Shown: positions 29,745 to 40,783 of the stretch, piece by piece | Layout of the letters: every line of letters starts with the position of its first letter | How positions within the stretch are numbered: position 1 is the first letter of the stretch | Source: an uncultured Clostridia bacterium | Lineage (GTDB): Bacteria; Bacillota; Clostridia; TANB77; CAG-508 | Length of the DNA: 64,000 nucleotides | Assembly: GCA_949155365.1 (NCBI GenBank) | Contig: CASCUT010000003.1 | Coordinates: forward strand, 1-64,000 | Direction: 5' to 3' | Notes under the pieces: generated by a model | What the model saw: only the letters and a program-made list of their open reading frames with translations | What the model was told of the DNA's origin: nothing | The model's database searches: none | Translations under genes and position numbers: made by a program

Positions 29745-30974
29745 ATGGAATATTTATATATATTGCAACAAGCACTCGTTTGGATTGTTACGATATTTTG
29801 GCTATACCAATTAATAGTTAGCATATGTTCATTAATTAAATTAAAAGACAAACCAATTATAGAAGAAAAAGAGCATCGTTTTATGACCATTATTCCTGCT
29901 CATAATGAAGCAACAGTAGTAGGAAACTTAGTAGAAAGTTTAAAAAATCAGAATTATCCAAAGGAATTATATGATATTTATGTCATTGCCGATAACTGTA
30001 CAGATAACACCGCAGAAGTTGCTAGAAAAGCAGGTGCAATCGTGTATGAAAGATTTGACGAAGAAAAGAAAACAAAAGGATTTGCTTTGCAATGGTTTTT
30101 AGACCAAAAAATAAAAGAAGATGCACCATATGATGCATTCTGTATTTTTGATGCCGATAACATTGCAGATGTAAACTTCTTAAAAGCAATGAACAAAAAG
30201 CTATGTCAAGGAGAAAATGTAGTACAAGGATATCGTGACATCAAAAATCCAACCGATAACTGGATTACAGCAGGGTATGCTATCTTTTATTGGACGATGA
30301 ACCGTTTCTATCATTTAGCAAGATATAATTTAGGGCTATCTCCATTACTAAACGGTACAGGTTTCATGGTTCGCTTTGATATTGTCAAACCAACTGGATG
30401 GGATACAAAAACCTTAACAGAAGACATCGAATTTTCTTTAAAAAACATTATCGAAGGAAGAAAATTAGGCTGGGCAACAGATGCAATTTGCTATGACGAA
30501 CAACCAACTGGATTTAAACAATCTTGGTCACAAAGAACCAGATGGACAGTAGGGCATATTCAATGTATGAAAGAATACACAGGTCTATTAGCCGTAGCAG
30601 TAAAAGAAAAGAAAACATTAATGAACTTTGATGGATTGTTATATATCTTAGGAAGTATTCCTATGTTTGTCATTACCATAGTGCTATTGTTATTAAACTT
30701 TATTGTATACTTTGCAAATGGAATGACAGGAGCAGAGCTACTAATAAACTGCATACGTTATCTAGTACCAACCTTTATTTTCCCAATTTTTACAGCCTTA
30801 CTAATTATGATATTAGATAAAAAGCCAATCAAGCCAATGGTAAAAGGGTTAATATTCTACCCATTATTCTTAGGTTCTTGGTTACTAATTAACTTTAAAT
30901 GTTTATTTGTAAGAAATACAAAATGGGAAAAAATAGAGCACGTACGTGATATTAAAATAAATGAAGTAAATTAA
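29745..30974 (+). CDS. family 2 glycosyltransferase, membrane associated
   Basis: TIIPAHNEATVVGNLVESLKNQNYP, IFDADNIADVNFL, QRTRWTVGH; C-terminal TM segments. Confidence 0.88.
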   Translation: MEYLYILQQALVWIVTIFWLYQLIVSICSLIKLKDKPIIEEKEHRFMTIIPAHNEATVVGNLVESLKNQNYPKELYDIYVIADNCTDNTAEVARKAGAIVYERFDEEKKTKGFALQWFLDQKIKEDAPYDAFCIFDADNIADVNFLKAMNKKLCQGENVVQGYRDIKNPTDNWITAGYAIFYWTMNRFYHLARYNLGLSPLLNGTGFMVRFDIVKPTGWDTKTLTEDIEFSLKNIIEGRKLGWATDAICYDEQPTGFKQSWSQRTRWTVGHIQCMKEYTGLLAVAVKEKKTLMNFDGLLYILGSIPMFVITIVLLLLNFIVYFANGMTGAELLINCIRYLVPTFIFPIFTALLIMILDKKPIKPMVKGLIFYPLFLGSWLLINFKCLFVRNTKWEKIEHVRDIKINEVN

Positions 30975-31016
30975 GAAAATACCAATATAGAGTAAGGTTC
31001 TATATTGGTATTTTTA
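30975..31016 (+). terminator. Rho-independent terminator
   Basis: aaaataccaatataga gtaagg ttctatattggtattttt. Confidence 0.85.
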
Positions 31017-31142
31017 TATTCATAAAAACTTGAAAAAGATAAGAAAATATGCTATTATAGTAGTATAAGATTTATTTGAACTCCTTTGTACTATATGGGG
31101 TGTTCGTGGTAACAATGGCAACAAGAATTAGGAGGTAAAAGG

Positions 31143-31307
31143 ATGACTCAGGATATGGTGGCATTAAGCATAGTTAGCACTATGATTCTCTTAGGAATCG
31201 TTCCACTAATTGTTCTTTTCATTTGTTGTGCAATTGAGAAACACAAAACTTCAAAACAATTAGAAGAAATTAACAGAGAAATAAGAGAGATGAATGGCCA
31301 AATGTAA
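31143..31307 (+). CDS. 54-aa single-TM protein (not in ORF track)
   Basis: MTQDMVALSIVSTMILLGIVPLIVLFICCAIEKHKTSKQLEEINREIREMNGQM*; RBS aggaggt. Confidence 0.6.
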   Translation: MTQDMVALSIVSTMILLGIVPLIVLFICCAIEKHKTSKQLEEINREIREMNGQM

Positions 31308-31511
31308 TCTGATGTAGAAAAGAGCTTTGTTCTAAAGTAGGAGCAAGGCTCTTTTTCTATATAGGAAAGATAGAATAAAAAGAAGGATTTATTAAGGATA
31401 TGACAAAATTGATTAATGGAAAAAATGCAAATCTTTATCTTATATTTTATAGACATTTTTTTAGGGCAATGATATAATACGAAAAGAAAAAAATAAGAAA
31501 AGAGGATAAAA

Positions 31512-33017
31512 ATGAAAATAGATAAAAAGGATATATTTCATATTGCAATTATAATAGTAGGTATTTTATTTTTAGCAGTGCCAATCTTTCACTCTAATTT
31601 ATGGTTTGATGAGAGTTACTCAGTAGGAATAGCAAATCATAGTTTCCAAGAAATATGGGAGATAGGGTCTCATGATGTGCATCCTATTTTATATTATTGG
31701 ATATTACATAGTATCAATCTTATCTTTGGCAATTGCATAATAGCCTATCGTATTTTTTCATGGATATGTGCATGTATCATGGGAATACTAGGATTTACAC
31801 ATATTAGAAAAGATTTTGGAAAAAAGGTAGGAATTTTATTTTCCTTTTTTAGCTTATTCTTACCAGTGGTAGCAATTTATGCAGGAGAAATTAGAATGTA
31901 CACCTTTGCCATGCTAGTCGTTAGCCTAATGTGTATTTATGCGTATCGAATATATAGAAATGAAGGACAAAAACAAGTTAAGAATTGGATTCTATTTGCA
32001 ATATTTAGCTTAGCATCTGCGTACACCCATTATTATGGATTAATGGTAGCAGGAATTGTCAATCTCATCTTGTTTACACACTATGTTCGAAAAATGTGGA
32101 AAACAAAAGAAGTTATCTATGAAATGAAAGCATTTCTTATCTCTGCTGTTATACAAATTATTTTATACTTGCCATGGCTACTTGCCCTTATAACACAAAT
32201 GAGTCAAGTATCAAAAGGATTCTGGATATCTTTTACGTTTCCAGACACCTTAATTGAATTTTTTACCTTTCCATTTACAGGGGGAACAGAATATAGTAAA
32301 AAAATCTATGCCATCTTATTTTCTAGTATCATTGTTATTTATTTAATTTATTTAGCAGTTCAAAATAAGAAACACAAAGAAAAAATAGACAAAAAAGAAA
32401 CACAACTAATAAAACTATCCTTAGGAATTTATTTTGCAGTCATATTAGGAGCATGTTTCGCATCTCTTATACTAAGGACATTAATTATCTATGCAAGATA
32501 TATGTTATGTGCTATGGGAGTATTTTTCTTTTTCTTAGCTTTCTATCTAAGCAAAAGAGGAAAACAACATGTTATTGTAACAATTTGCATATTATGTGTG
32601 ATCATGGGGATCGGAGTGGAAATACAACTATGCAAAGCTAACTATGATGAAAGTAATCAAAAACCATTTGAATACTTGGCAGAAAACATAAAAGAAGACG
32701 ATGCACTTATTTGCGTGAATGAATTAAATGCCTTTATCGTAGTAGCAAAATTTCCAGAAAACCCTTTTTACTTCTGGGATGAGTCAGAATGGAAAGTAGA
32801 AGAAGCATATAAAGCATTCGGAAATCGCATGAAAGGAATAAATAGCTTAGAAGACTTGAAAGAAGTAACCGGAAGAATATGGGTATTAGATTCTAGAAAT
32901 AATCATTTATTAGAAAAAATAGAAGAACAATATGAAATTAAGGTGATAGAAAGAACAGAATATAATACAAAATATCATGGATGTGAGTACACATACACCT
33001 TAATAGAAAAAGAATAA
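31512..33017 (+). CDS. multi-TM glycosyltransferase, GT39/PMT-like
   Basis: FHSNLWFDESYSVGIANHSFQEIWEIGSHDVHPILYYWILH-type N-terminus, about 10 TM segments. Confidence 0.75.
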   Translation: MKIDKKDIFHIAIIIVGILFLAVPIFHSNLWFDESYSVGIANHSFQEIWEIGSHDVHPILYYWILHSINLIFGNCIIAYRIFSWICACIMGILGFTHIRKDFGKKVGILFSFFSLFLPVVAIYAGEIRMYTFAMLVVSLMCIYAYRIYRNEGQKQVKNWILFAIFSLASAYTHYYGLMVAGIVNLILFTHYVRKMWKTKEVIYEMKAFLISAVIQIILYLPWLLALITQMSQVSKGFWISFTFPDTLIEFFTFPFTGGTEYSKKIYAILFSSIIVIYLIYLAVQNKKHKEKIDKKETQLIKLSLGIYFAVILGACFASLILRTLIIYARYMLCAMGVFFFFLAFYLSKRGKQHVIVTICILCVIMGIGVEIQLCKANYDESNQKPFEYLAENIKEDDALICVNELNAFIVVAKFPENPFYFWDESEWKVEEAYKAFGNRMKGINSLEDLKEVTGRIWVLDSRNNHLLEKIEEQYEIKVIERTEYNTKYHGCEYTYTLIEKE

Positions 33018-33043
33018 AGCTACAGAAGAGAGGAGATAAAAAA

Positions 33044-33883
33044 GTGAGCGAAATCAGAGTCTTTGCTTTTGTAGGACCATCTGGAACAGGAAAAAGTTAT
33101 CGAGCCCAAATGGTAGCAGGAGAAAATAACATTTCCTATATTATCGATGATGGACTACTAGTAAATGAAAATGAAGTAGTAGCAGGAGAATCTGCCAAAA
33201 AAGCACCAACGAAAATAGAAACAGTAAAACATGCTATTTTTATTGATGAAAAAGAACGAAAAGAAATGAAAAAAGCCATTCAAAAATATAAACCAGAATC
33301 TATCTTAATATTAGGAACATCCGATGGAATGGTAGAAAAAATAGCGGAAAACTTAGGATTGCCTAAAATCCAAAAAACAATTTACATACAAGAAGTAGCA
33401 ACCGAAACAGAAATGCAAACAGCAAGAAACATAAGAGTAACAGAGGGAAAACATGTTATTCCAGTACCAACTTTTGAAATCAAAAAAGATTTTTCAGGAT
33501 ATATCTTAGATCCACTTCAAATTTTTAAATCAAAAGGAAGCGGAAATAAACCATACATTTCAGAAAAATCCATTATTAGGCCAACCTTTAGTTATTTAGG
33601 AAACTTTACAATATCCGATACCGTATTTCGTCAAATAGTAGAATATTTGGCTAGGAAAGAAGAAGGAATTGCAAGAGTCATTCGTACCAGAGTAGAAAAC
33701 TATGGAGAAGGGCCATCTATTTATATGGAAGTAGCAGTTATCTATGGGCATAATGTAATAAAAGGCTTAAAAGAATTTAAAGAAAAAAGTATAAAAGAAA
33801 TAGAAAAACTAACCACCATGAACGTACAAAAAATAACAGTAATTGCCAAATCAATCGAAGTCAGAAATCATTTGGAAAAGTAG
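33044..33883 (+). CDS. P-loop protein with C-terminal Asp23/Gls24-like domain
   Basis: GPSGTGKSYRAQMV Walker A; C-terminal ISDTVFRQIVEYLARKEEGIARV...YMEVAVIYGHNVIKGLKEFKEKSIKEIEKLTTMNVQKITVIAKSI. Confidence 0.75.
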   Translation: MSEIRVFAFVGPSGTGKSYRAQMVAGENNISYIIDDGLLVNENEVVAGESAKKAPTKIETVKHAIFIDEKERKEMKKAIQKYKPESILILGTSDGMVEKIAENLGLPKIQKTIYIQEVATETEMQTARNIRVTEGKHVIPVPTFEIKKDFSGYILDPLQIFKSKGSGNKPYISEKSIIRPTFSYLGNFTISDTVFRQIVEYLARKEEGIARVIRTRVENYGEGPSIYMEVAVIYGHNVIKGLKEFKEKSIKEIEKLTTMNVQKITVIAKSIEVRNHLEK

Positions 33884-33979
33884 GGACCAAAAGCGACCCA
33901 AAGGGACGTTTCTTTATGGTTAATCTGTCCCTTTTGGTACTTTTAATGAACGGAATAAAATAGGAAAAGGAGAAAAAAG

Positions 33980-34651
33980 ATGTCATTTGTTGTTGCAATA
34001 GATGGACCAGCAGGAACTGGAAAAGGAACCGTAACAAGCCTTATTTCAAAAGAATTGGGACTTGTGAATATTGATACAGGAGCAACCTATCGTTGTGTTG
34101 CTTTATATATGATTCAAAATCAAATAAAATTAGAAGAAAAAGAGAAAATAATTGCTTCTCTTCCTGCTATTCATATCGACATGAAGAATGAAAATGGAGA
34201 GCAAATCGTATTTTTAAATGGGAAAGAGGTAACAAAGGAAATTCGAAGCAAAGAAGTAACACAAATTGTATCACAAGTATCTTCGATAAAAGAAGTTCGC
34301 TTTGCCATGGTAGAAGTACAAAGAAAATTAGCAGAAGGAAAAGATGTAATTATGGAAGGAAGAGATATTACTACTTACGTATTTCCAAATGCAGATGTAA
34401 AAATCTATTTAGATGGCGATGAGAACGAAAGAGCAAGAAGAAGATTTAAAGAGATGCAAGAAAAAGGAATTAATATGACTTATGAAGAAGTATTAAAAAA
34501 TATCCAAGCACGTGATAAAAATGATAAAGAAAAAGAAGTGGGAGCATTGAAAATAGCAGAAGATGCTATTTATATTGATACCACCCATTTAACAGTAGAA
34601 GAAGAAAAAGAGAAAGTAAAAGAGATAATAAAAGAGAAAAGAGGGAAATAA
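33980..34651 (+). CDS. cmk: cytidylate kinase
   Basis: AIDGPAGTGKGTVTSLISKELGLVNIDTGATYRC, EGRDITTYVFPNADVKIYL. Confidence 0.96.
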   Translation: MSFVVAIDGPAGTGKGTVTSLISKELGLVNIDTGATYRCVALYMIQNQIKLEEKEKIIASLPAIHIDMKNENGEQIVFLNGKEVTKEIRSKEVTQIVSQVSSIKEVRFAMVEVQRKLAEGKDVIMEGRDITTYVFPNADVKIYLDGDENERARRRFKEMQEKGINMTYEEVLKNIQARDKNDKEKEVGALKIAEDAIYIDTTHLTVEEEKEKVKEIIKEKRGK

Positions 34652-34653
34652 GC

Positions 34654-35253
34654 ATGAAAAAAGCATTAAAAAACATACTAAAGAAAATCGTGCAAGGGGC
34701 TATTTTTCTATATTGTAAAATAGTGCATAGAGCTAAAATAGAAGGAACAGAACATATTCCAAAAGACGAACCACTTATCTTTTGCGGAAACCATAGAACC
34801 TTTTTAGATCCACCATTAATTAAAGTAACCGCGAAAAGAGAAGCTCACTTTTTAGCAAAACAAGACTTATATCACAATCCATTCCTTTCTTTTTTAGGTT
34901 GGATATTTGAGGCAATACCAGTCAAAAGAGATTCCAAAGATATTAATGCTATTAAATCTTCGTTGAAATACTTAAAAAAAGGAGAATGTATCGCACTATT
35001 CCCAGAAGGAACAAGAAATGGATTAGCAAAAGGCGAAAAAGTAAAAGATGGAGCAGCCTTTTTTGCCATAAGAAGTGGAGCAAAAGTAGTACCAGTTGGT
35101 ATATCTGGAAAAACAGGCACATTCTCAAAAGTTACCATCCGCTATGGAAAACCATTAGACTATAGCCAATATAAAAAAGCAGAAGATGAAAAACAAGCAT
35201 TAGAAACAGTAACAGAAGATATTATGAAACATATTATAGACCTAACAAAATAA
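34654..35253 (+). CDS. plsC: 1-acyl-sn-glycerol-3-phosphate acyltransferase
   Basis: CGNHRTFLDPP (HxxxxD), FPEGTRNGLAKGEKVKDGAAFFA. Confidence 0.93.
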   Translation: MKKALKNILKKIVQGAIFLYCKIVHRAKIEGTEHIPKDEPLIFCGNHRTFLDPPLIKVTAKREAHFLAKQDLYHNPFLSFLGWIFEAIPVKRDSKDINAIKSSLKYLKKGECIALFPEGTRNGLAKGEKVKDGAAFFAIRSGAKVVPVGISGKTGTFSKVTIRYGKPLDYSQYKKAEDEKQALETVTEDIMKHIIDLTK

Positions 35254-35264
35254 GATTTCTGGGA

Positions 35265-35355
35265 CGAAGATTTCTGGGACGTACGAAAAAATCTCCTTTA
35301 CATTAAAAATGTAAAAGACAATGACAGATTTTTTCGTACGTCCCAAAAATCTTCG
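35265..35355. repeat. intergenic inverted repeat, 30-nt arms with one mismatch
   Basis: cgaagatttctgggacgtacgaaaaaatct (35265-35294) / agattttttcgtacgtcccaaaaatcttcg (35326-35355). Confidence 0.9.
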
Positions 35356-35388
35356 TTTCAAAAATCTGTGAAAAATCGTGAAATTATG

Positions 35389-35417
35389 TTGACATTAAAA
35401 ATGGATTGCTATATAAT
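35389..35417 (+). promoter_or_regulatory. consensus vegetative promoter
   Basis: TTGACA (35389-35394), 17-nt spacer, TATAAT (35412-35417) upstream of S1-domain gene. Confidence 0.85.
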
Positions 35418-35451
35418 AAAATAGTTAAAAAATAATAAAAAAGGTGAAATT

Positions 35452-36561
35452 ATGAGAGATGAAAAAGAAATGACTTTTGAAGAACTATATCAAGAGTCTT
35501 TAAAAGAAACAAAATTAGAGAAAACAGTAACAGGAAAAATTATTAGTATTACAGCACAAGGGGAAATCTTTGTGGATATTAATTATAAAGCAGATGGTAT
35601 CATTCCAAAAAAAGAATATAGTGATGATGAAAATGCGAATCCAAAGGATGAATTTAAAATAGGAGATACTATTACAGCAGATGTGGTAAAACAAAACGAT
35701 GGATTAGGAAATGTATTATTATCTTACAAACGCGTGAAAACACGTGAAGCAAGAAAACAATTAGAAGAAAAAGTAAAAGAAAATGAAATCATAGAAGCAA
35801 AAGTAACACAAGTAAACGAAAAAGGATTAGTAGCAACGATAAATGATGTTAGAGTATTTATTCCTTTATCGTTATCCGGAATTACTAGAGGAGAAGATAT
35901 CCACTCTTATCAAGGAAAAGAAGTAAGATTTCGTATTACGGAATACGAACCAAGAAACAATCGAGTAATTGGTTCTATTAGAAGTGTTATTGAAGAAGAA
36001 AAGAAACAAAAACAAGAAGCATTTTGGAACACAGTAGAAGTAGGAAAAGAATACGAAGGAACGGTTGCAAGTTTAAGTTCTTATGGAGCATTTGTAGACT
36101 TAGGTGTAGTACAAGGGTTACTTCATGTATCTGAAATTTCTTGGGAGCGTAATGTAAAACCAGAAGAAATCTTAAAACAAGGTCAAGCCATAAAAGTAAC
36201 CATTCTTGAATTAGACAGAGAAAATAAACGTATCAAATTAAGTTATGGTGAAAAAGGACCAAATCCATGGAATAAAGTAGAAAAAAATTATCATATTGGT
36301 GATGTGGTAAGGGTAAAAGTAGTAAAAATGATGGCATTTGGTGTATTTGTAGAATTAGAACCAGGAATTGAAGGATTAGTCCATATTTCTCAAATTGCAG
36401 AGAAAAAGATTGCAAAACCAGAAGAAGTATTAACGATAAATGAACAAGTAAATGCGAAAATTATTGACATGGATTTAGAACAAAAAAGAATTGAGTTATC
36501 CATTAAAGAATTAGAAGGAACATCGAATGAATACAAAGAGAGTGAAACGCAAGAAGGATAG
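35452..36561 (+). CDS. S1 RNA-binding domain protein (RpsA-like)
   Basis: Repeated S1 domains (GTVASLSSYGAFVDLGVVQGLLHVSEIS; GDVVRVKVVKMMAFGVFVELEPGIEGLVHISQI); downstream of cmk-plsC. Confidence 0.9.
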   Translation: MRDEKEMTFEELYQESLKETKLEKTVTGKIISITAQGEIFVDINYKADGIIPKKEYSDDENANPKDEFKIGDTITADVVKQNDGLGNVLLSYKRVKTREARKQLEEKVKENEIIEAKVTQVNEKGLVATINDVRVFIPLSLSGITRGEDIHSYQGKEVRFRITEYEPRNNRVIGSIRSVIEEEKKQKQEAFWNTVEVGKEYEGTVASLSSYGAFVDLGVVQGLLHVSEISWERNVKPEEILKQGQAIKVTILELDRENKRIKLSYGEKGPNPWNKVEKNYHIGDVVRVKVVKMMAFGVFVELEPGIEGLVHISQIAEKKIAKPEEVLTINEQVNAKIIDMDLEQKRIELSIKELEGTSNEYKESETQEG

Positions 36562-36772
36562 TTGAAAAGTAGAAGGCAAAAGACGGATGTCAAAATTAAA
36601 GGTTTAGATATTGGCAATTAGAGTGTAAATGTCAGAAGAGAAAAAAGGAAGAACAATAAGAGAAAAATAAAAGAAGAAAAATAAAAAATAGAGAAATCCA
36701 GAAGAAGGAGTAAGGGCTAGAAAACGACCTCAAACCTCCAACTTCTGATTTCTAATGTAAAGGGGTAAAAAA

Positions 36773-38581
36773 ATGAAAAACGAAAAAATAAGAAATATTG
36801 CAATTATTGCGCACGTAGACCATGGAAAAACAACATTAGTAGACTGTCTATTAAGACAAAGTCATATTTTTAGAGAAAACGAGCAAGTGGCAGAAAGAGT
36901 TATGGACTCAAATGATTTAGAAAAAGAAAGAGGAATTACCATTCTTTCTAAAAATACATCTGTCATGTACAATGATATCAAAATCAATATCGTAGATACA
37001 CCAGGACATGCAGATTTTGGAGGAGAAGTAGAACGTGTTTTAAAAACAGTAGATGGAGTTCTTTTATTAGTGGATGCATTTGAAGGTGCAATGCCTCAAA
37101 CAAGAGAAGTATTAAAGAAATCCTTAGCATTAAATTTAAAACCAATCGTAGTTATCAACAAAATTGATCGACCAGGTTCAAACCCAGCAAAAGTAGTAGA
37201 CGAAGTATTAGAATTATTTATCGAATTAGATGCTAATGACGACCAATTAGAGTTCCCAGTAATTTATGCATCTGCAAAAAATGGAATTGCAAAAATGAAC
37301 TTAGAAGAAGAAAGCGATAACGTAAATTGCATTTTTGATACCATTATCAAAGAAATTGAGGCACCAAACTGCGAAATCGAAGGAACTGCTCAAATGCTAG
37401 TATCCAATATCGACTATGATGATTATTTAGGAAGAATTGCCGTAGGAAGAATTGAACGTGGAACTATCAAAGCAGGAATGCCAATTGCAATTTGTAAAAA
37501 AGATAAAAATGCACAAGGAAAAGTAGCAAAACTATTTACTTACCAAGGTCTAAAAAGAGTGGAAGTAGAAGAAGCAGTAGCAGGAGATATTATCGCATTA
37601 TCAGGAGTAGCAGATATAAACATTGGAGATACCATCTGTGACTTAAACAATCCAGAAAAAATTCCATTTGTGGATATCGATGAACCAACGGTATCAATGA
37701 CATTCTCTGTAAACAATGGACCATTTGCAGGAAAAGAAGGACAATTCATTACTTCAAGACATATCCGTGATCGTTTATTCAAAGAATTAGAAAGAAATGT
37801 AAGTTTACGTGTGAAAGAAACCGATTCAGCTGATAGCTTTGAAGTATGTGGTAGAGGAGAACTTCACTTATCTGTCTTAATTGAAACGATGAGAAGAGAA
37901 GGATTTGAACTAATTGTATCTCGTCCAAAAGTTATTTTTAAAGAAATCGATGGTGTAAAATGTGAACCAATGGAACGTTTAGTAGTGAATGTACCAGACG
38001 AATCTATCGGAACAGTTATTGAAAAATTAGGAAGACGTAAAGGTGAAATGGTTAACATGGAACCAGCTGAAGCAGGACATACTAAAGTAGAATTTAAAAT
38101 ACCAGCACGTGGAATTATTGGATATCGAACAGAATTCCTAACCGATACAAAGGGAGAAGGAACGATGAACTCTATCTTTGATTGCTATGAACCATATAAA
38201 GGAGAAATTCAAGCAAGAACAAGAGGAGTACTAGTAGCTTTTGAACAAGGTACATCCGTAACATATGGACTATATAACGCCCAAGAAAGAGGAGAACTTT
38301 TAATAGGAGCAGGTGTTGATGTATATGAAGGAATGGTTGTTGGAATTAACTCAAGAAATGAGGATATTGCCATCAATGTATGTAAAGAAAAACATCTAAC
38401 CAACACAAGAGCCTCTGGTTCTGATGATGCCCTTCGTTTAGTACCACCTTTACAAATGTCACTAGAAAAAGCAATTGAATTTATTGCAGAAGATGAGTTA
38501 GTAGAAATAACACCAAAAAATATTCGTCTAAGAAAGAAAACATTAGATACCAAAACAAGAGAAAGAGAAGCAAGAAGATAA
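36773..38581 (+). CDS. typA: translational GTPase TypA/BipA
   Basis: [65 protein letters not shown]. Confidence 0.97.
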   Translation: MKNEKIRNIAIIAHVDHGKTTLVDCLLRQSHIFRENEQVAERVMDSNDLEKERGITILSKNTSVMYNDIKINIVDTPGHADFGGEVERVLKTVDGVLLLVDAFEGAMPQTREVLKKSLALNLKPIVVINKIDRPGSNPAKVVDEVLELFIELDANDDQLEFPVIYASAKNGIAKMNLEEESDNVNCIFDTIIKEIEAPNCEIEGTAQMLVSNIDYDDYLGRIAVGRIERGTIKAGMPIAICKKDKNAQGKVAKLFTYQGLKRVEVEEAVAGDIIALSGVADINIGDTICDLNNPEKIPFVDIDEPTVSMTFSVNNGPFAGKEGQFITSRHIRDRLFKELERNVSLRVKETDSADSFEVCGRGELHLSVLIETMRREGFELIVSRPKVIFKEIDGVKCEPMERLVVNVPDESIGTVIEKLGRRKGEMVNMEPAEAGHTKVEFKIPARGIIGYRTEFLTDTKGEGTMNSIFDCYEPYKGEIQARTRGVLVAFEQGTSVTYGLYNAQERGELLIGAGVDVYEGMVVGINSRNEDIAINVCKEKHLTNTRASGSDDALRLVPPLQMSLEKAIEFIAEDELVEITPKNIRLRKKTLDTKTREREARR

Positions 38582-38597
38582 AAAGATACAAAAAGAA

Positions 38598-38633
38598 GGA
38601 AACCAGATAAAAGCATAAACTTATCTGGTTTCC
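38598..38633. terminator. bidirectional terminator
   Basis: ggaaaccagataa aagcataaac ttatctggtttcc. Confidence 0.8.
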
Positions 38634-38703
38634 TAACTGCTAACAATTAAAGATATGGTATTACCACAAATTAATTTAATTCCTGATACTCGACATCAAT
38701 AGG

Positions 38704-39021
38704 TTAAAATTTCATCAATTTCTCCTTAACTTCCTCGATATTCTGTTTAATTTTCATATCTTTATGATACAATATAGTATTAATCAAAAAGATAGGAACC
38801 GCTAACAGCGGATAGAACAGTCCAGAGAGAGGAAAGAGAGAAAAGCATAAACAAGAGGCTAAAGCACACAAGGTCATGGACGCAAACAAATTGCGAAGTA
38901 CCTTGTAATACCGAGAGGTCCTGGTACGTTTGACAAAGAATTGAAAAATCGAATACACAATCCCTAGCGTAAAAAGAATCAGGAATAATACAAGTGCTAT
39001 GGTGCCAATAAATACTTTCAT
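38704..39021 (-). CDS. small membrane protein, unknown function
   Basis: ORF with three hydrophobic stretches; start placed at MKVFIGTIAL after aaaggaga. Confidence 0.55.
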   Translation of the reverse strand: MKVFIGTIALVLFLILFTLGIVYSIFQFFVKRTRTSRYYKVLRNLFASMTLCALASCLCFSLFPLSGLFYPLLAVPIFLINTILYHKDMKIKQNIEEVKEKLMKF

Positions 39022-39497
39022 AGAATCTCCTTTCAAATGTAAGTTAACAGTAAATAAAAAGTACGATTTGTAACTAAATATAATTATACTATATTTTACA
39101 TAATGTGTCAAATCGGGCTTATCTTAAGCAGAATGGAATGGCACTTGAAAAATAGAAGAAAATCAGGAGCAGATATACCAAATTATGACATCGGTTATAT
39201 AATGAAACTTGCAAAAGAAAATGAGATAAAGATATTGCAGAAAAGTTAATAAAAAGAAAGGAAAATACAGTAACAGAAGAGTAATATTAATACATTAGAC
39301 ATATCGATAGAAATGGTAAATTGCAAGCATAAAATAGTCAATAGAAAGAAACCAGATTAAGTTTTTACTTGTCTGGTTTCTTAGTTGCTAACTTAAATGA
39401 CATCGTATTAAATAATAGGAGGAATCTGTAGTTGCCAAAAAACAAGAAAAATGATAATATAAATAAGAGAAAATAAAAACAAAAGGAATGGAAGAAA

Positions 39498-40103
39498 ATG
39501 AATAAACAAGAATTAGAAATAATAAAGCAAAAAGCATTAGAAGAGCATATCCCTATTATTATGGATGATACCTTAGAAGTAGTAGATAAAATATTAGTAG
39601 ATTTAAAACCAAATAAAATTTTAGAAATTGGTACAGCAGTAGGATATTCTGCAATGTGCTTTTCAGAATATTTAAGCGAAAATGGAATGATCGATACAAT
39701 AGAGCGTGACGAAGAACGAATTAAAGAAGCAAAAGAAAATATTGTAAAAGTAGGGGTAGCAGAAAAAATTAATATCTTAGAAGGAGATGCCGTAGAAATT
39801 CTGCCAACACTTCAAGGAACCTATGATATGATATTTATTGATGCGGCCAAAGGAAAATATCCATTTTTCTTAAAAGAAGCATTGAGAATGTTATCCCCAA
39901 ATGGAATCATATTAGCAGACAATATTCTATATAAGGGATATGTAATGAGTGACTATAATAAGCACAAACAACGTACCGCCGTAAGAAACTTAAGAGAATA
40001 TATTTATGAAGTAACCAATGACCCTAATTTAGAAACAGAGATTTTAGAAGTAGGAGATGGCTTAGCCATCACAAAAAAATGTCCTGTTAGGGACGTTTTC
40101 TAA
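39498..40103 (+). CDS. O-methyltransferase (YrrM-like)
   Basis: ILEIGTAVGYSAMCFSEYL, MIFIDAAKGKYPFFLKEALRML, LADNILYKGYV. Confidence 0.9.
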   Translation: MNKQELEIIKQKALEEHIPIIMDDTLEVVDKILVDLKPNKILEIGTAVGYSAMCFSEYLSENGMIDTIERDEERIKEAKENIVKVGVAEKINILEGDAVEILPTLQGTYDMIFIDAAKGKYPFFLKEALRMLSPNGIILADNILYKGYVMSDYNKHKQRTAVRNLREYIYEVTNDPNLETEILEVGDGLAITKKCPVRDVF

Positions 40104-40181
40104 AGAGACATTACAATAGAAAAGAAAGCTATTTCTTAGAAGACAGAGATTTTAGTGTCTCGTTAGAGACAGTAATAAAAA

Positions 40182-40211
40182 TAACAGCAGTTTTTGAATA
40201 ACTGCTGTTTA
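40182..40211. terminator. bidirectional terminator-like hairpin
   Basis: aacagcagttttgaataactgctgtttatttt. Confidence 0.65.
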
Positions 40212-40213
40212 TT

Positions 40214-40783
40214 TTAAAATTGAAAATAACGTACACAAGATAAAATAGTATCTACTACATAAATGACACAGGCACTATTTATTAGAAAAGCTTTTAGGGA
40301 ATAAGAAACTTTTGAGAGAATAAAACTAGCTTTCTTTTTAATAAAAGGATAAAGATGTCCTACAAAAAGAATGGCAATAATTCCCCAAGCAAAAGAGTAA
40401 AAGATACTAATTCTACCATTTAAATTAAAAAAGTCATTTCGATAGTCCCACCAATAAGAGTGAAATAACACCTCTAATACATAACTTGTAATGTATTCAA
40501 AAACAGAAAAGATAACCGCCGAATAGACAAACAGCTTAAAAGAATGTTTTCGATATTTTCCTAAAAATAGAATTAAAATTAAAGCACCATATCCATAAAG
40601 CGGACATAAAGGACCATATAGAAAACCACGTTTGGTAAAATGCCCCAACATAACAAAACTGTAAGCAGTCTCCATTAACCAACCGAAAAAGGCAAATAAA
40701 AAGAAATAGAAAAGATATAGTTGAAATTTACTTAGCTTTTTTGTTCCTTTTTTTATTATCATCTTTGAATGAATATGTTCCAT
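40214..40783 (-). CDS. putative ABC transporter permease (CmpB-like membrane protein)
   Basis: FFLFAFFGWLMETAYSFVMLGHFTKRGFLYGPLCPLYGYGALIL, SYWWDYRNDFFNLNGRISIFYSFAWG. Confidence 0.8.
   Translation of the reverse strand: MEHIHSKMIIKKGTKKLSKFQLYLFYFFLFAFFGWLMETAYSFVMLGHFTKRGFLYGPLCPLYGYGALILILFLGKYRKHSFKLFVYSAVIFSVFEYITSYVLEVLFHSYWWDYRNDFFNLNGRISIFYSFAWGIIAILFVGHLYPFIKKKASFILSKVSYSLKAFLINSACVIYVVDTILSCVRYFQF

Noticed and set aside
39120-39300. Open stretch SRMEWHLKNRRKSGADIPNYDIGYIMKLAKENEIKILQKS
   Set aside because: Short, no RBS or recognisable domain; cannot be supported as a gene or a named pseudogene.
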